Positions 7,770-16,046 of a stretch of 56,885 nt of DNA are shown in pieces (the stretch's first letter is position 1; the number at the start of each line of letters is the position of its first letter). Source of the DNA: an uncultured Prevotellaceae bacterium (GTDB taxonomy: Bacteria; Bacteroidota; Bacteroidia; Bacteroidales; Bacteroidaceae). Both the position numbers and the translations under genes were made by a program. The stretch is from positions 1 to 56,885 of the forward strand of contig CACWOS010000012.1 in the NCBI GenBank assembly GCA_902762565.1. The letters run 5' to 3'. The notes below the pieces were generated by a model. That model was not told the DNA's origin. It searched no databases and saw nothing but the letters and a program-made list of their open reading frames with translations.

Positions 7770-10205
7770 ATGAAAAAGAAATTGTTTTTAGTGATGACTG
7801 CTGTCGCACTGATGATGACAGTTAATGTGAATGCACAAAACAAGAAGGCACTGTACGACTCGACACAGGTAGAGCAGTTACAGGAAGTAGTAGTAAAAGG
7901 CGTGCGTGCACAGAAGAATGCGCCGTTTGCCGTGACGAACATCAAAAAGGCCGAGTTGGGCAATTTTTCGAAGACCGGACAAGAACTGCCCATGCTGTTC
8001 TCGCAAACGCCGGGTGTGATGGCATGGGGTGAGAGTGGACTGGGTATCGGAACGACCCACATGCGTATTCGCGGTGCTGGCGACTCACGTATCAACGTGA
8101 CTCTGGACGGTGTACCCTTGAATTCGCCCGAAGACCAGTGCGTGTTCTGGGCCAACATGAATTCCTACGCATCGCTGCTGGGCTCTGCACAGATACAGCG
8201 CGGCGTGGGTTCGTCAACCAATGGCGACGGAGCTTTCGGCGGAACGGTAGCACTGGCCAGTGCCACACCCTCACAGACGCCCACACTGGAACTATCTGCA
8301 TCGTACGGTTCGCTGAACACCTACAACGTGGGCGGCAAATTCTCGACAGGATTGCTGTGGAAGCACCTCATCCTAGATGGTGCCTACCACACCACTGCCA
8401 CTGACGGCTATCTGAACGGCACCAGTGCCCGCAGTGGTTCGTACTATGGTGGTCTGACCTATCTTGTATCTGACAATATGGTGGTCCGATACAAGAATAT
8501 CGGCAACTTCGAGCGTACGGGTCAGGCGTGGAACGGTGTGACGGCAGGCAACAACGACTACAGTCTGATGGACGGCTGCTATGACGACGGCTCGTGGGCA
8601 TACACCACTGCAACAGGCATCAAGAGTTATGACGACCTGCGCAACGCTGGTCTGGGCAAGTACAACTCACTCTACGAGCGTCTGGTTACTGACGAGAACG
8701 GTCTCTTCGTTCGGAATGCAGATGGCAGCTATCAGACGGAGCGTTACAAAATGGCTGATGGTTCGCTGTGGGACAAGACTACCGACAACTTCTGGCAGAA
8801 CCACAACATCCTGTCGACGGCTTGGGACATCAACGAGCACTGGTCCACAACAGCCTCGCTGCACTACACCTACGGCTACGGCTACTACGAGGAGTTCCGC
8901 TACAAGAACAAGTTGGCGAAATATGGACTGGAGAACTTCATCGACAGCAACGGCAAGAAGCATAAGAAAATGGACTTCGTCCGCAAGAAGGGACTGGAAC
9001 AGCACACCTACGGTCTCGTGTGGAATGCCAACTACAAGGACGACAGCTGGGACATCATCGGCGGACTGTCCGTGCAGAACTACGACGGCTACCACTTCGG
9101 ATACCTGACATACATCGAGAACCGCGAATTAAGCGACTTGCTGCTTCAGGATGGCAGATACAAGTACTATGACTCACCAGCCCATAAACAAGACGGCAAC
9201 ATCTTCCTAAAGGCGGCCTATAATATTAATAAGGAGTGGACGGTCTTTGCCGACATGCAGTACCGTCACGTAGGTTTCCAGACCAGCGGCTATAACGACA
9301 AGTACTATACCGATGACAACGGCGTTATCCAGAAGCACATGCTTGACATTGACAAGCACTACCATTTCTTCAATCCCAAGGCAGGATTCTCTTGGCATAG
9401 TGGTCCGCATCGCGTCTATGGTTCTGTGGCCATCAGCCATCGTGAGCCAGAGCGTAACAACTTCACCGACAACTTCATTTACCCTGCCCCCAATGCCGAA
9501 AAGCTGACAGACTACGAGTTAGGATACACGCTGAATGCCAAAACATGGCGCTTTGGCATCAATGGCTACTTCATGAACTACACTGACCAGTTCGTACAGA
9601 CAGGTGAGGTAACGGAAATCGGCGAGAACCTGACCACGAACATCAAGGACTCTTACCGTCTGGGCGTAGAGTTGCAGGCAGGTGTTGATGTGACTAAGTG
9701 GCTCACCATCGAGGGTAACGCTGCCCTTAGCAAGAACCGCATCAAGGACTTCGACGAGAAGGTACAGGTGGACTGGGGCGACTTCGAGACCATCCACTAC
9801 GACAATTCGACGCTGGCCTTCTCGCCATCAACGCTGCTCAACGGTTTCGTCAACTTCCACTGGCGTGGCATTCAGGCCGTATGGCACACCAACTTCGTCT
9901 CGCGCCAGTATCTTGACAACACGGAGTGCAAGGACCGTTCACTGCCCTCATTCAGTGTTTCGAACGTGAACATTAGCTATACGCTCAGTAGTGATAAGTT
10001 AAAAGTGATAAGTGATAAGTTCTTCAAGGAGGCTGTCTTCGGACTGTCGTTGAACAACATCTTCGACCGTCACTATGCCGCAGGCGGCTGGGTTTACTCA
10101 GCCATCCTCAGCGGTTCACACCCCAACGACAACCGCTATTACCAGATAGGCTATATGCCGTCAGCCGGTTTCACCATGATGGGCAACATTACGCTTCGCT
10201 TTTAG
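7770..10205 (+). CDS. TonB-dependent outer-membrane receptor, probably for thiamine
   Basis: 811-residue outer-membrane receptor. A signal peptide ends at VNAQ (residue 23). The plug includes LPMLFSQTPGVMAWGE, then MRIRGAGDSRINVTLDGVP. The remainder is an Oar/BtuB-like beta barrel ending in ITLRF with the expected terminal Phe. It lacks the N-terminal carboxypeptidase-like domain of SusC proteins. The TPP riboswitch upstream and PnuT downstream define a thiamine uptake operon (the OMR1-PnuT arrangement of Bacteroidetes), so the substrate is inferred to be thiamine or a phosphate ester of it. A repeat-like GATAAGT run near 9990-10020 encodes DKLKVISDK late in the barrel. Confidence 0.85.
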   Translation: MKKKLFLVMTAVALMMTVNVNAQNKKALYDSTQVEQLQEVVVKGVRAQKNAPFAVTNIKKAELGNFSKTGQELPMLFSQTPGVMAWGESGLGIGTTHMRIRGAGDSRINVTLDGVPLNSPEDQCVFWANMNSYASLLGSAQIQRGVGSSTNGDGAFGGTVALASATPSQTPTLELSASYGSLNTYNVGGKFSTGLLWKHLILDGAYHTTATDGYLNGTSARSGSYYGGLTYLVSDNMVVRYKNIGNFERTGQAWNGVTAGNNDYSLMDGCYDDGSWAYTTATGIKSYDDLRNAGLGKYNSLYERLVTDENGLFVRNADGSYQTERYKMADGSLWDKTTDNFWQNHNILSTAWDINEHWSTTASLHYTYGYGYYEEFRYKNKLAKYGLENFIDSNGKKHKKMDFVRKKGLEQHTYGLVWNANYKDDSWDIIGGLSVQNYDGYHFGYLTYIENRELSDLLLQDGRYKYYDSPAHKQDGNIFLKAAYNINKEWTVFADMQYRHVGFQTSGYNDKYYTDDNGVIQKHMLDIDKHYHFFNPKAGFSWHSGPHRVYGSVAISHREPERNNFTDNFIYPAPNAEKLTDYELGYTLNAKTWRFGINGYFMNYTDQFVQTGEVTEIGENLTTNIKDSYRLGVELQAGVDVTKWLTIEGNAALSKNRIKDFDEKVQVDWGDFETIHYDNSTLAFSPSTLLNGFVNFHWRGIQAVWHTNFVSRQYLDNTECKDRSLPSFSVSNVNISYTLSSDKLKVISDKFFKEAVFGLSLNNIFDRHYAAGGWVYSAILSGSHPNDNRYYQIGYMPSAGFTMMGNITLRF

Positions 10206-10235
10206 CAGCGGACTTACGCGGACTAATACGGACTA
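10205..10235. repeat. Intergenic repeat with three 10-bp-spaced CGGACT units
   Basis: CGGACT occurs at 10209, 10219 and 10229 in the gap between the receptor gene and pnuT. The 21-nt core at 10205-10225 matches one arm of the hairpin between korA and korB (48253-48311) with one or two differences. It is one half of a dispersed palindromic repeat. Confidence 0.7.
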
Positions 10236-10238
10236 TTT

Positions 10239-10841
10239 ATGGCAGATTTCTTGCAATCTCACTGGCTCGACCTGTTTACCACGATACTCGGACTATTATA
10301 TATATGGTTCGAGTATCGTGCTCACATCGCTGTATGGGTGATAGGCATCATCATGCCAGCACTCGACATCTACCTCTATTGGAGCCACGGGCTCTATGGC
10401 GACTCGGGTATGGCGTGCTACTACACCTTTGCGGCACTCTACGGCTTCTACGTGTGGAAGTTCAAGAAGACGCGCAAGAAGAAGGAACCACTGCCTATCA
10501 TCTTCATGCCACGCAACCAATATCTGCCCGCTACCCTATTCTTCTTCGCAGCATGGGGTGCCGTCTATTATATATTAATAAGGTGGACTAACTCCACCGT
10601 ACCTGTTCTGGACTCTTTTACCAACGCTCTCTCCTTCGTGGGACTATGGGCGCTGGCTCGCAAGTATGTGGAGCAGTGGCTATTCTGGATTGTCGTCGAC
10701 ATGGTGTGCACCTTCCTATACATACAAAAGGGCATTCCCTTCAAGGCTATCCTCTACGGCCTCTATGTCGCCATCGCCATTGCCGGCTTCTACAAGTGGA
10801 AGTCACAGGCCAAAACCGTAAAACGTGACCAGAAGCATTAG
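10239..10841 (+). CDS. pnuT: PnuC-family transporter, probably thiamine (PnuT)
   Basis: 200-residue inner-membrane protein with about seven hydrophobic segments, a PnuC-type facilitator. Signatures include WLDLFTTILGLLYIWFEYR at the start, Trp-rich helices, and the late VVDMVCTFLYIQKG near residue 150. In riboswitch-controlled operons of Bacteroidetes this family imports thiamine. It lies 33 nt after the receptor gene. The usual third gene, a thiamine pyrophosphokinase, is not found in this window. The last 56 codons are duplicated at 20352-20519. Confidence 0.87.
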   Translation: MADFLQSHWLDLFTTILGLLYIWFEYRAHIAVWVIGIIMPALDIYLYWSHGLYGDSGMACYYTFAALYGFYVWKFKKTRKKKEPLPIIFMPRNQYLPATLFFFAAWGAVYYILIRWTNSTVPVLDSFTNALSFVGLWALARKYVEQWLFWIVVDMVCTFLYIQKGIPFKAILYGLYVAIAIAGFYKWKSQAKTVKRDQKH

Positions 10842-10856
10842 GAGAGAACAACTACT
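10674..10856 (+). repeat. Direct repeat, copy 1 (3' end of pnuT)
   Basis: 183 bp covering the last 56 codons of pnuT and 15 bp beyond. By eye it differs from copy 2 (20352-20534) at about seven positions. Two lie within sense codons (at 10766 and 10820), four cluster next to the stop codon and one lies after it. Offset between copies is 9678 bp. Confidence 0.95.
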
Positions 10857-11188
10857 TTGGAATCATCATTGCCCATCATTAAATGGATTCCATCCCCTAT
10901 TTTCTTGTTAAAAAACACGAGCCGTAATGTCGTGGGGAGCGAGCCGTAATCTCATCATCAACGAGCCGTAATGTCGTCAAGGGTGAGCCGTAAGGACGGG
11001 AGAAGCCATCGGATGGTGGAAAAATGACGCTGTCATTTGTCATGTTTGTCATTTGAAATCATAAAATGAGATTTCATCGCAGGGCGAAGATGTGTTGGCA
11101 GAGATGTGTTAACTTTACGTTTCTCTCGCAGATTTCACAGATGACGCAGATTTTTTCGCTTTTCCTTTGTCGTTTCAAAAATAATTTA
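10842..11188. other. Gene-free stretch with repeats upstream of the structured RNA
   Basis: No convincing gene. It holds a GGAATC/GATTCC inverted pair (about 10859-10891), four 22-bp-spaced GAGCCGTAA units, and a run of TGTCATTT-type inverted repeats at 11024-11078 that can fold as two small hairpins. It also holds the dispersed motif GCAGATTTCACAGAT at 11128-11142. Confidence 0.6.
10918..11005 (+). repeat. Four 22-bp-period repeats (GAGCCGTAA)
   Basis: Unit starts are at 10918, 10940, 10962 and 10984, exactly 22 bp apart. Only the first 9-15 bases of each unit (CGAGCCGTAATGTCG) are conserved. The period matches that of the different repeat array at 20711-20842. Confidence 0.85.
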
Positions 11189-11196
11189 TATCTTTG
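11189..11196 (+). promoter_or_regulatory. -7 box for structured RNA and probably the PEGA cluster
   Basis: TATCTTTG, with transcription expected to start near 11203. I see no other TAnnTTTG box between here and the PEGA gene at 11556. Confidence 0.65.
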
Positions 11197-11202
11197 CAGC
11201 AT

Positions 11203-11480
11203 CGCTTGTTAGCCCAGCAGCGGGTGAGCGGGCGGTCTTATATATGAGAAAGACGTTTTCGAACGTCTGTCGTTGTGGACTACGAACTTCGCAAACTCGT
11301 CCAATTCCCACAACAGGCAGATGACAACGAAGCGTCACGTGGAGCGTTTCTATATAACTTAAATTTATATATAGTTCGTTCTGGCGTGGGCTAACTGCGT
11401 TGTCTATCCTGTGTGGGAAGGGCAATGCGAAGGCCTGTAGTCCCAGGATGGACAGAAGAACAGACACCTACGCCTTTTTT
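11203..11480 (+). ncRNA. Structured RNA of about 275 nt, unassigned
   Basis: Rich complementary structure without a credible ORF. GTTAGCCCA (11208-11216) pairs with TGGGCTAAC (11387-11395) to close a multibranch region. Inside it are AGACGTT-TTCG-AACGTCT (11251-11268, UUCG tetraloop), GTTGTGG/CCACAAC (11272-11278/11308-11314) and CTATATAA/TTATATAG-type pairing near 11350-11373. A separate 11-bp stem joins 11401-11411 and 11444-11454 with one G-U pair. GGCGTGGG (11383-11390) can instead pair with CCTACGCC (11467-11474), which is followed by six T. That alternative overlaps the closing stem. I considered RNase P RNA, tmRNA and 6S RNA and see none of their signatures. Confidence 0.6.
11467..11480 (+). 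terminator. Possible conditional terminator of the structured RNA
   Basis: CCTACGCC (11467-11474) followed by T6. The pairing partner is GGCGTGGG at 11383-11390, which also helps form the closing stem of the RNA, so the two states exclude each other. Confidence 0.5.
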
Positions 11481-11555
11481 GTGTATATAGAAGAAAGAAT
11501 TACTACCAATTGAAATGCCGAATTCGAGGTGTTAAGAGGCTGATACTTGATAGGT

Positions 11556-13337
11556 ATGAATAGAATGCGACTCTCTTGGATGTTTTTACTATTGCTAGTA
11601 ACTATGCCGCTGTGTGCACAGCAAAAAACGAAATTTTCAATAGCAAGTTTTGAACAAGACCCATTTGATCTAACAGCAAAAAATGATGCTTACAAAAAAA
11701 TAGATGGCAGTGGGTCATTGTATGCAATTATAAAGGTTACCTCGAACAATCCTGACGACAACTTAAAGGAATATAATTTTAACTTTGGTAATTTACGTAG
11801 TATTGTTGAACAGCACGATGATGAGCTATGGGTATATGTACAAAAGAATGCCAAGATTGTAACGATCAGTCGTGCAGGTTATACTACAATCAACAAATAT
11901 GACATGAAAACAACGATTGAAGCTGGTAAGACCTATACAATGTCTCTGACAACATCAGGCCCCGTTGTCTATACTCAGATGTTACAGTTTGTTGTGAAAC
12001 CTGCCAATGTTGGAGCCGTCGTTATGATTAAGAGTAGCAAAACTAATGCAGCTGAGGAACTGTTTGGAACCGTAGATGCAACAGGGGCTGTGGCTAAAAG
12101 TCTGGAATATGGCACCTATACATATAAAGTAGTTGCCAATAATTATCACACTTCAGAGGGTCGTATAATTCTAAAGGATAAAACGAAAAACTATATTGAA
12201 GAAATAACACTTCGCCCCAACTTCTCAGAGATTACTCTCAATGTTAATTCTGATGCAGACATCTATGTGAATAATGAGAAGAAGGGAACTCGAACATGGA
12301 CAGGTATCCTCCGTACTGGTAATTACCAGGTAGAATGCCGTCAGGCCAATCACCGTAACAGCAGCCAGTATATTACAATCACTGAAAATGAGAACCGCAC
12401 CATTAATTTGACTCCTCCGACACCTATAACTGGCACATTAGCCCTAACATCAAGGCCATTAGGTGCCAACATCAGCATAGATGGCAAATCGTATGGCGTA
12501 ACACCTCAGAACATTAATGACTTAATTATTGGCAACCATACCGTTACACTATCGAAAGCTAACTATAAATCGGAAACTCAGACTTTCGAAGTTAGGGAGA
12601 ATCAGACAACAGATGTTAATATCACCTTGAACGATATTGCCAAAATGACTATCAAGTCTCGTCCTTCTAACTCCACATTGTATATTGATGGCAAGAAAGT
12701 CGGTACTACACCATATACAGCAGAAATGGGATCGGGAGATTATGACATTAGAATAACCAATCCCCAATACCACGACTTCTCCAAACGTGTACACCTTGAC
12801 AGTTCCAACCCTGAATTATCATTTTCGTTAAAAAGAAAATTTTTCAAGTCAACAGGAGGATATGCACAAATAGCAATCCAAGTCGGCTCTAATTTAGGTT
12901 TAGGAGGCAATATTGGAGGATATTTGTCAAATTTCAATATCGAGGGTTATATTATCAAAACCATTAGTAATGAACACATTATGATTTATAATAATAGCAA
13001 TTTTGAGAATAAAGATGTTTCTATTTCCGGAATTGTATTTGGAGGAATAATTGGATACGGCATTCTTGCGACGTCATACATACGTGTAACTCCGCAATTA
13101 GGTATTGGGAGCTTGTCTATCAAGGGAGGAGACATGTCGTCCAGTGCTGTTTACTCTACATCTGGCCTAAAATGTGAGTTCGCAATTCTTCCTGATTTTA
13201 GTGTAAGTTTAACTCCAGAAGTTCACTTTGCACTATCCAAAAATGATGTATTTAAGGAATTGGAAGATATTTCAAATAAAATAAAAGGTTGGGGAACGGG
13301 ATATGAAATTCGTTTGGGATTGAATTATATATTTTAA
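11556..13337 (+). CDS. PEGA-domain envelope protein
   Basis: 593-residue exported protein. The signal peptide is hydrophobic and ends LCAQ near residue 22. Residues 25-200 are beta-rich. Two PEGA repeats follow: about 291-355 (SRPLGANISIDGKSYG, then TPQNI) and about 363-425 (SRPSNSTLYIDGKKVGTTP). PEGA repeats are short beta modules found on surface proteins. The last 150 residues have alternating hydrophobic and Gly-rich strands and end LGLNYIF, compatible with a small outer-membrane barrel. The ATG at 11556 is preferred to the in-frame TTG at 11547. The next gene starts 6 nt after its stop. AT-rich compared with flanking genes. Confidence 0.8.
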   Translation: MNRMRLSWMFLLLLVTMPLCAQQKTKFSIASFEQDPFDLTAKNDAYKKIDGSGSLYAIIKVTSNNPDDNLKEYNFNFGNLRSIVEQHDDELWVYVQKNAKIVTISRAGYTTINKYDMKTTIEAGKTYTMSLTTSGPVVYTQMLQFVVKPANVGAVVMIKSSKTNAAEELFGTVDATGAVAKSLEYGTYTYKVVANNYHTSEGRIILKDKTKNYIEEITLRPNFSEITLNVNSDADIYVNNEKKGTRTWTGILRTGNYQVECRQANHRNSSQYITITENENRTINLTPPTPITGTLALTSRPLGANISIDGKSYGVTPQNINDLIIGNHTVTLSKANYKSETQTFEVRENQTTDVNITLNDIAKMTIKSRPSNSTLYIDGKKVGTTPYTAEMGSGDYDIRITNPQYHDFSKRVHLDSSNPELSFSLKRKFFKSTGGYAQIAIQVGSNLGLGGNIGGYLSNFNIEGYIIKTISNEHIMIYNNSNFENKDVSISGIVFGGIIGYGILATSYIRVTPQLGIGSLSIKGGDMSSSAVYSTSGLKCEFAILPDFSVSLTPEVHFALSKNDVFKELEDISNKIKGWGTGYEIRLGLNYIF

Positions 13338-13343
13338 TTGAAT

Positions 13344-14822
13344 ATGAAAATAAAATTTTTTTTTGTTACATTTCTAGGTATGATTTTGATATCATGCAGT
13401 GATACGAAGACCGAAGAACAGAGTTTTGGAAAGACAGAGCACATGTTGACTATCGATAAAAATAGTTTATCTTTTGGCGGTCGTCAAAATCTGGAGACCA
13501 CGTTAAATATAAAAGGGGAAAATGTAATATGGCAGTTTGAAGACATACCAAAATGGTTGAGTGTCAATCCTTTATATGGAAGAAATTCAGATGTAGTTAC
13601 GATTACAGCTAAACAAAACGAATCAGCTGATGATATTCGGACTGCAACTATTCTACTTACTTCCCAAACGCCCGGATATTCTCAAAATTATGAGATTAAC
13701 ATAACACAGTCAGCAGAAGTTTGGATTAAACCAAACCGTGAATCATTGCTATTTACGAGATGGGCTGACTATGACGAGATAACAATAAAAACAAACGTAG
13801 ATTGGGAAGCAGATTGTTCTGCCTCATGGGTTTCGTTAGAATCTTTTGGATCCTCTGTTTATGATAATAATACTTTTTATTTACATGTAAGTGTTGCTTC
13901 TAATGATTACAAAGCGAGAAGTGCAACAATCAATTTGAAGAGGAAAGGAACATCTACTACTATTTCCACATTAAATGTTCATCAAGATGAAGAGCCTTCT
14001 AACGAGAAGGATAAAATCATTACTATTTCAGGAAATGGTAAAAACGTCACTTTTAGAATGAAATATGTACAGGCAGGAACTTTTATGATGGGAACAGATG
14101 AGGAAACGGACGATGAGGAAACGGACAAAGCAGAAATGCCTGCACATCGTGTAACACTCACAAAAGATTATTACATCGGTGAAACAGAAGTTACGCAGGC
14201 ATTATGGTATGCAGTTACGGGATATTCACCTGTGAGTCCAAGTGATGGATATAAACGCGGGATATTCGGTATTGATTATTTTTGGGAAAGTAAGTATGGA
14301 ATGGGAGACGAATATCCTGCTTATTCTATTACTTATTATGAATGTGAAGAGTTTATCAAAAAACTGAACGAAATCACAAACTACTCGTTCCGAATGCCTA
14401 CGGAGGCAGAATGGGAATACGCAGCAAGAGGAGGTAGTAAATCGAATGGTTATAAATATGCTGGTAGTAATAATATAGACAAAGTGGCATGGTATGACTA
14501 TAATTCAGAGGTAAATTCTCGTAATTCTTCACATCCTGTAAGACAAAAAGCATCCAACGAATTAGAGATTTATGATATGACTGGTAATGTCTCTGAGTAT
14601 TGTATAGATTGGTATGATGAATCTTATTATAATAATAGCCCCGAAATAAATCCATCAGGTCCGACTTCTGGTACTTATCGTGTAATACGTGGAGGAAACT
14701 ACGAAAGTTGGCAATCATCTAGTCAAGGACGGATATGTTTAACAGGAAGAAGTCGCTGTGAACCTGATGAATATATTCAGCATAAATTTGGGCTTCGTCT
14801 TGTCTTACCAAAAGATGATTAG
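13344..14822 (+). CDS. BACON/SUMF1-domain lipoprotein
   Basis: 492-residue lipoprotein with lipobox ILISC near residue 20. Residues 30-125 and 130-220 form two BACON-like beta domains (IDKNSLSFGG and KPNRESLLFTRW open them). Residues 232-492 are a formylglycine-generating-enzyme-like (SUMF1) domain: YVQAGTFMMGTDEE, YYIGETEVTQALWY, RMPTEAEWEYAARGG, YDMTGNVSEYCIDWY and YRVIRGGNY. This fold is often used as a non-catalytic binding module, and I cannot confirm the catalytic cysteine pair. It follows the PEGA gene by 6 nt, so the two are co-transcribed. Distinctly AT-rich. Confidence 0.85.
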   Translation: MKIKFFFVTFLGMILISCSDTKTEEQSFGKTEHMLTIDKNSLSFGGRQNLETTLNIKGENVIWQFEDIPKWLSVNPLYGRNSDVVTITAKQNESADDIRTATILLTSQTPGYSQNYEINITQSAEVWIKPNRESLLFTRWADYDEITIKTNVDWEADCSASWVSLESFGSSVYDNNTFYLHVSVASNDYKARSATINLKRKGTSTTISTLNVHQDEEPSNEKDKIITISGNGKNVTFRMKYVQAGTFMMGTDEETDDEETDKAEMPAHRVTLTKDYYIGETEVTQALWYAVTGYSPVSPSDGYKRGIFGIDYFWESKYGMGDEYPAYSITYYECEEFIKKLNEITNYSFRMPTEAEWEYAARGGSKSNGYKYAGSNNIDKVAWYDYNSEVNSRNSSHPVRQKASNELEIYDMTGNVSEYCIDWYDESYYNNSPEINPSGPTSGTYRVIRGGNYESWQSSSQGRICLTGRSRCEPDEYIQHKFGLRLVLPKDD

Positions 14823-15196
14823 TAGCTATCCAATTTTGAAACAGATTCATATTGCACATGGGGTATCCCTGTGCTTTCGACCAAGCCTTTCACAGGACAC
14901 AAACAATAACACCGGCTTACGCTAGTCGAAAAAATATGCAAAGAGTTTCTGGCATCTTGAATGTGTACTTTCCTTTTGAATTGAAGGATGATGATACTAT
15001 TCGCAACATCCAGTGTGCCTAACAACAGGGTACAAAGTTCGCAGATTAGAAGGACACGTAGCTCGCAACACCCTCGAACAGACTTGATGGACAAGAAGAG
15101 GAATAAAGAATTTAGCTGTCTATGGTCTAAAATGGAATCATATCACCTGCCTAAGTGTTCTCCTGTTACCAAGTAAATAATATAGAATGTCAAGAT
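14823..15196. other. Gene-free stretch with nested complementary segments
   Basis: No convincing gene. TTTCGAC (14875-14881) pairs with GTCGAAA (14925-14931), and AAGCC (14883-14887) with GGCTT (14914-14918) nested inside it. CCTGTG (14868-14873) can alternatively pair with CACAGG (14891-14896). This may be a structured intercistronic element. A 91-codon minus-strand frame here has no family signature. Confidence 0.4.
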
Positions 15197-15376
15197 ATGA
15201 GTAACAAAGATAAGAAAAAGCGTCCTATTATAATAATTAGGAAAACTCCAAAAAAGTTGGGAGGACCAGCAGGAATAAAAGGACGTTGCAGAAATTTGAA
15301 GCAAATCATAAAAATGAGAATAAAGAATAATACAATATGTTTTGAAATAACCAATGAAACTGAAATTAAAGCTTAG
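15197..15376 (+). CDS. Small basic protein (59 residues), unassigned
   Basis: 59 codons, opening MSNKDKKKRPIIIIRKTPKK and rich in Lys, Arg and Ile. No signal peptide. Its last 23 bases overlap the start of the next gene in another frame, implying translational coupling. I do not recognise it. The high basic content would suit nucleic-acid or membrane-surface binding, but this is a guess. Confidence 0.5.
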   Translation: MSNKDKKKRPIIIIRKTPKKLGGPAGIKGRCRNLKQIIKMRIKNNTICFEITNETEIKA

Positions 15377-15764
15377 GCAAAAACAACGATTTAATAATAC
15401 TTATTTGAAAGAAAAGTATTTACCTCTAAGTCGACGAGTCTCAAATATGTGTCGATATATAGTATATGGCGTAATTGCTGCGTGCTGGGGTATTTTGGCA
15501 ACAGGAAACGAAAGTGTCCTTCCTGAACTAAACTGTAGAAAAGTTATAGTATTATTAAGTATATATATAGCTATAGACCTACTGCAATATGTAGAACTGG
15601 TATTTGGCTATTATTTACTATTTTGGCTGAATTCTGACCTTAAAAATTCATTTTGCGTTTATAATTTGACAGATAAGATTGAGAAACTCAGTTGGTTTGT
15701 ATTTGGCGTAAAGTTACTTTACCTTTTCACATTATCAGTTGGCCTAATCGCAAAGTTATGGTAG
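15354..15764 (+). CDS. Small integral membrane protein (136 residues), unassigned
   Basis: 136 residues with a basic N terminus (KLKLKLRQKQR) and three hydrophobic segments: about 35-50, 63-92 and 112-133. The order resembles a small three-helix membrane protein. It overlaps the upstream basic ORF by 23 nt. It sits between two groups of exported envelope proteins in the same orientation. No family recognised. Confidence 0.6.
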   Translation: MKLKLKLRQKQRFNNTYLKEKYLPLSRRVSNMCRYIVYGVIAACWGILATGNESVLPELNCRKVIVLLSIYIAIDLLQYVELVFGYYLLFWLNSDLKNSFCVYNLTDKIEKLSWFVFGVKLLYLFTLSVGLIAKLW

Positions 15765-15817
15765 ATTGTACATTTCACATCATAGAAACGAAGATGGATA
15801 TTCTTAACTCGCAATCG

Positions 15818-15988
15818 CTACCACAATGGCTTCTGATTCCACCCTACAAAAAAGCTCATGGCCGATGGACTCACTGTCTGGTACTTCGCCATCAGCGCTT
15901 TCAGGTCTACTTATCGACCTTCAAATCCTCGTTCCCGTGCCATCTGTCTGATGACATTCGGTTTGATAGTAGACGCATCCTCATTGTC
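15818..15988 (-). pseudogene. Gene remnant (minus strand), interrupted
   Basis: The minus-strand frame reads 25 protein-like codons (DNEDASTIKPNVIRQMARER onward), one in-frame TAA, then 30 more protein-like codons up to a TAG. It has no start, promoter or length of its own. It looks like the debris of a gene of unknown family left in the gap between the small membrane protein and the first LPP20-like gene. Confidence 0.35.
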
Positions 15989-16046
15989 GAAAAGGCACAA
16001 AGAAAAAACAAATAAACATAATTAGTTGCCAAAAACATATATAAAG

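Noticed and set aside
8667-9095. 142-codon minus-strand open frame
   Set aside because: Antisense to the thiamine receptor; its valine-rich sequence reflects the receptor's codons.
11186-11467. 93-codon minus-strand open frame across the structured RNA
   Set aside because: No family signature; the sequence is explained by paired RNA segments on the plus strand.
11203-11480. RNase P RNA, tmRNA or 6S RNA
   Set aside because: No RNase P core motifs, no tmRNA tRNA-like ends, and no single long 6S-type hairpin.
14819-15094. 91-codon minus-strand ORF as a gene
   Set aside because: No promoter, signal or domain; it may only reflect a structured non-coding element.
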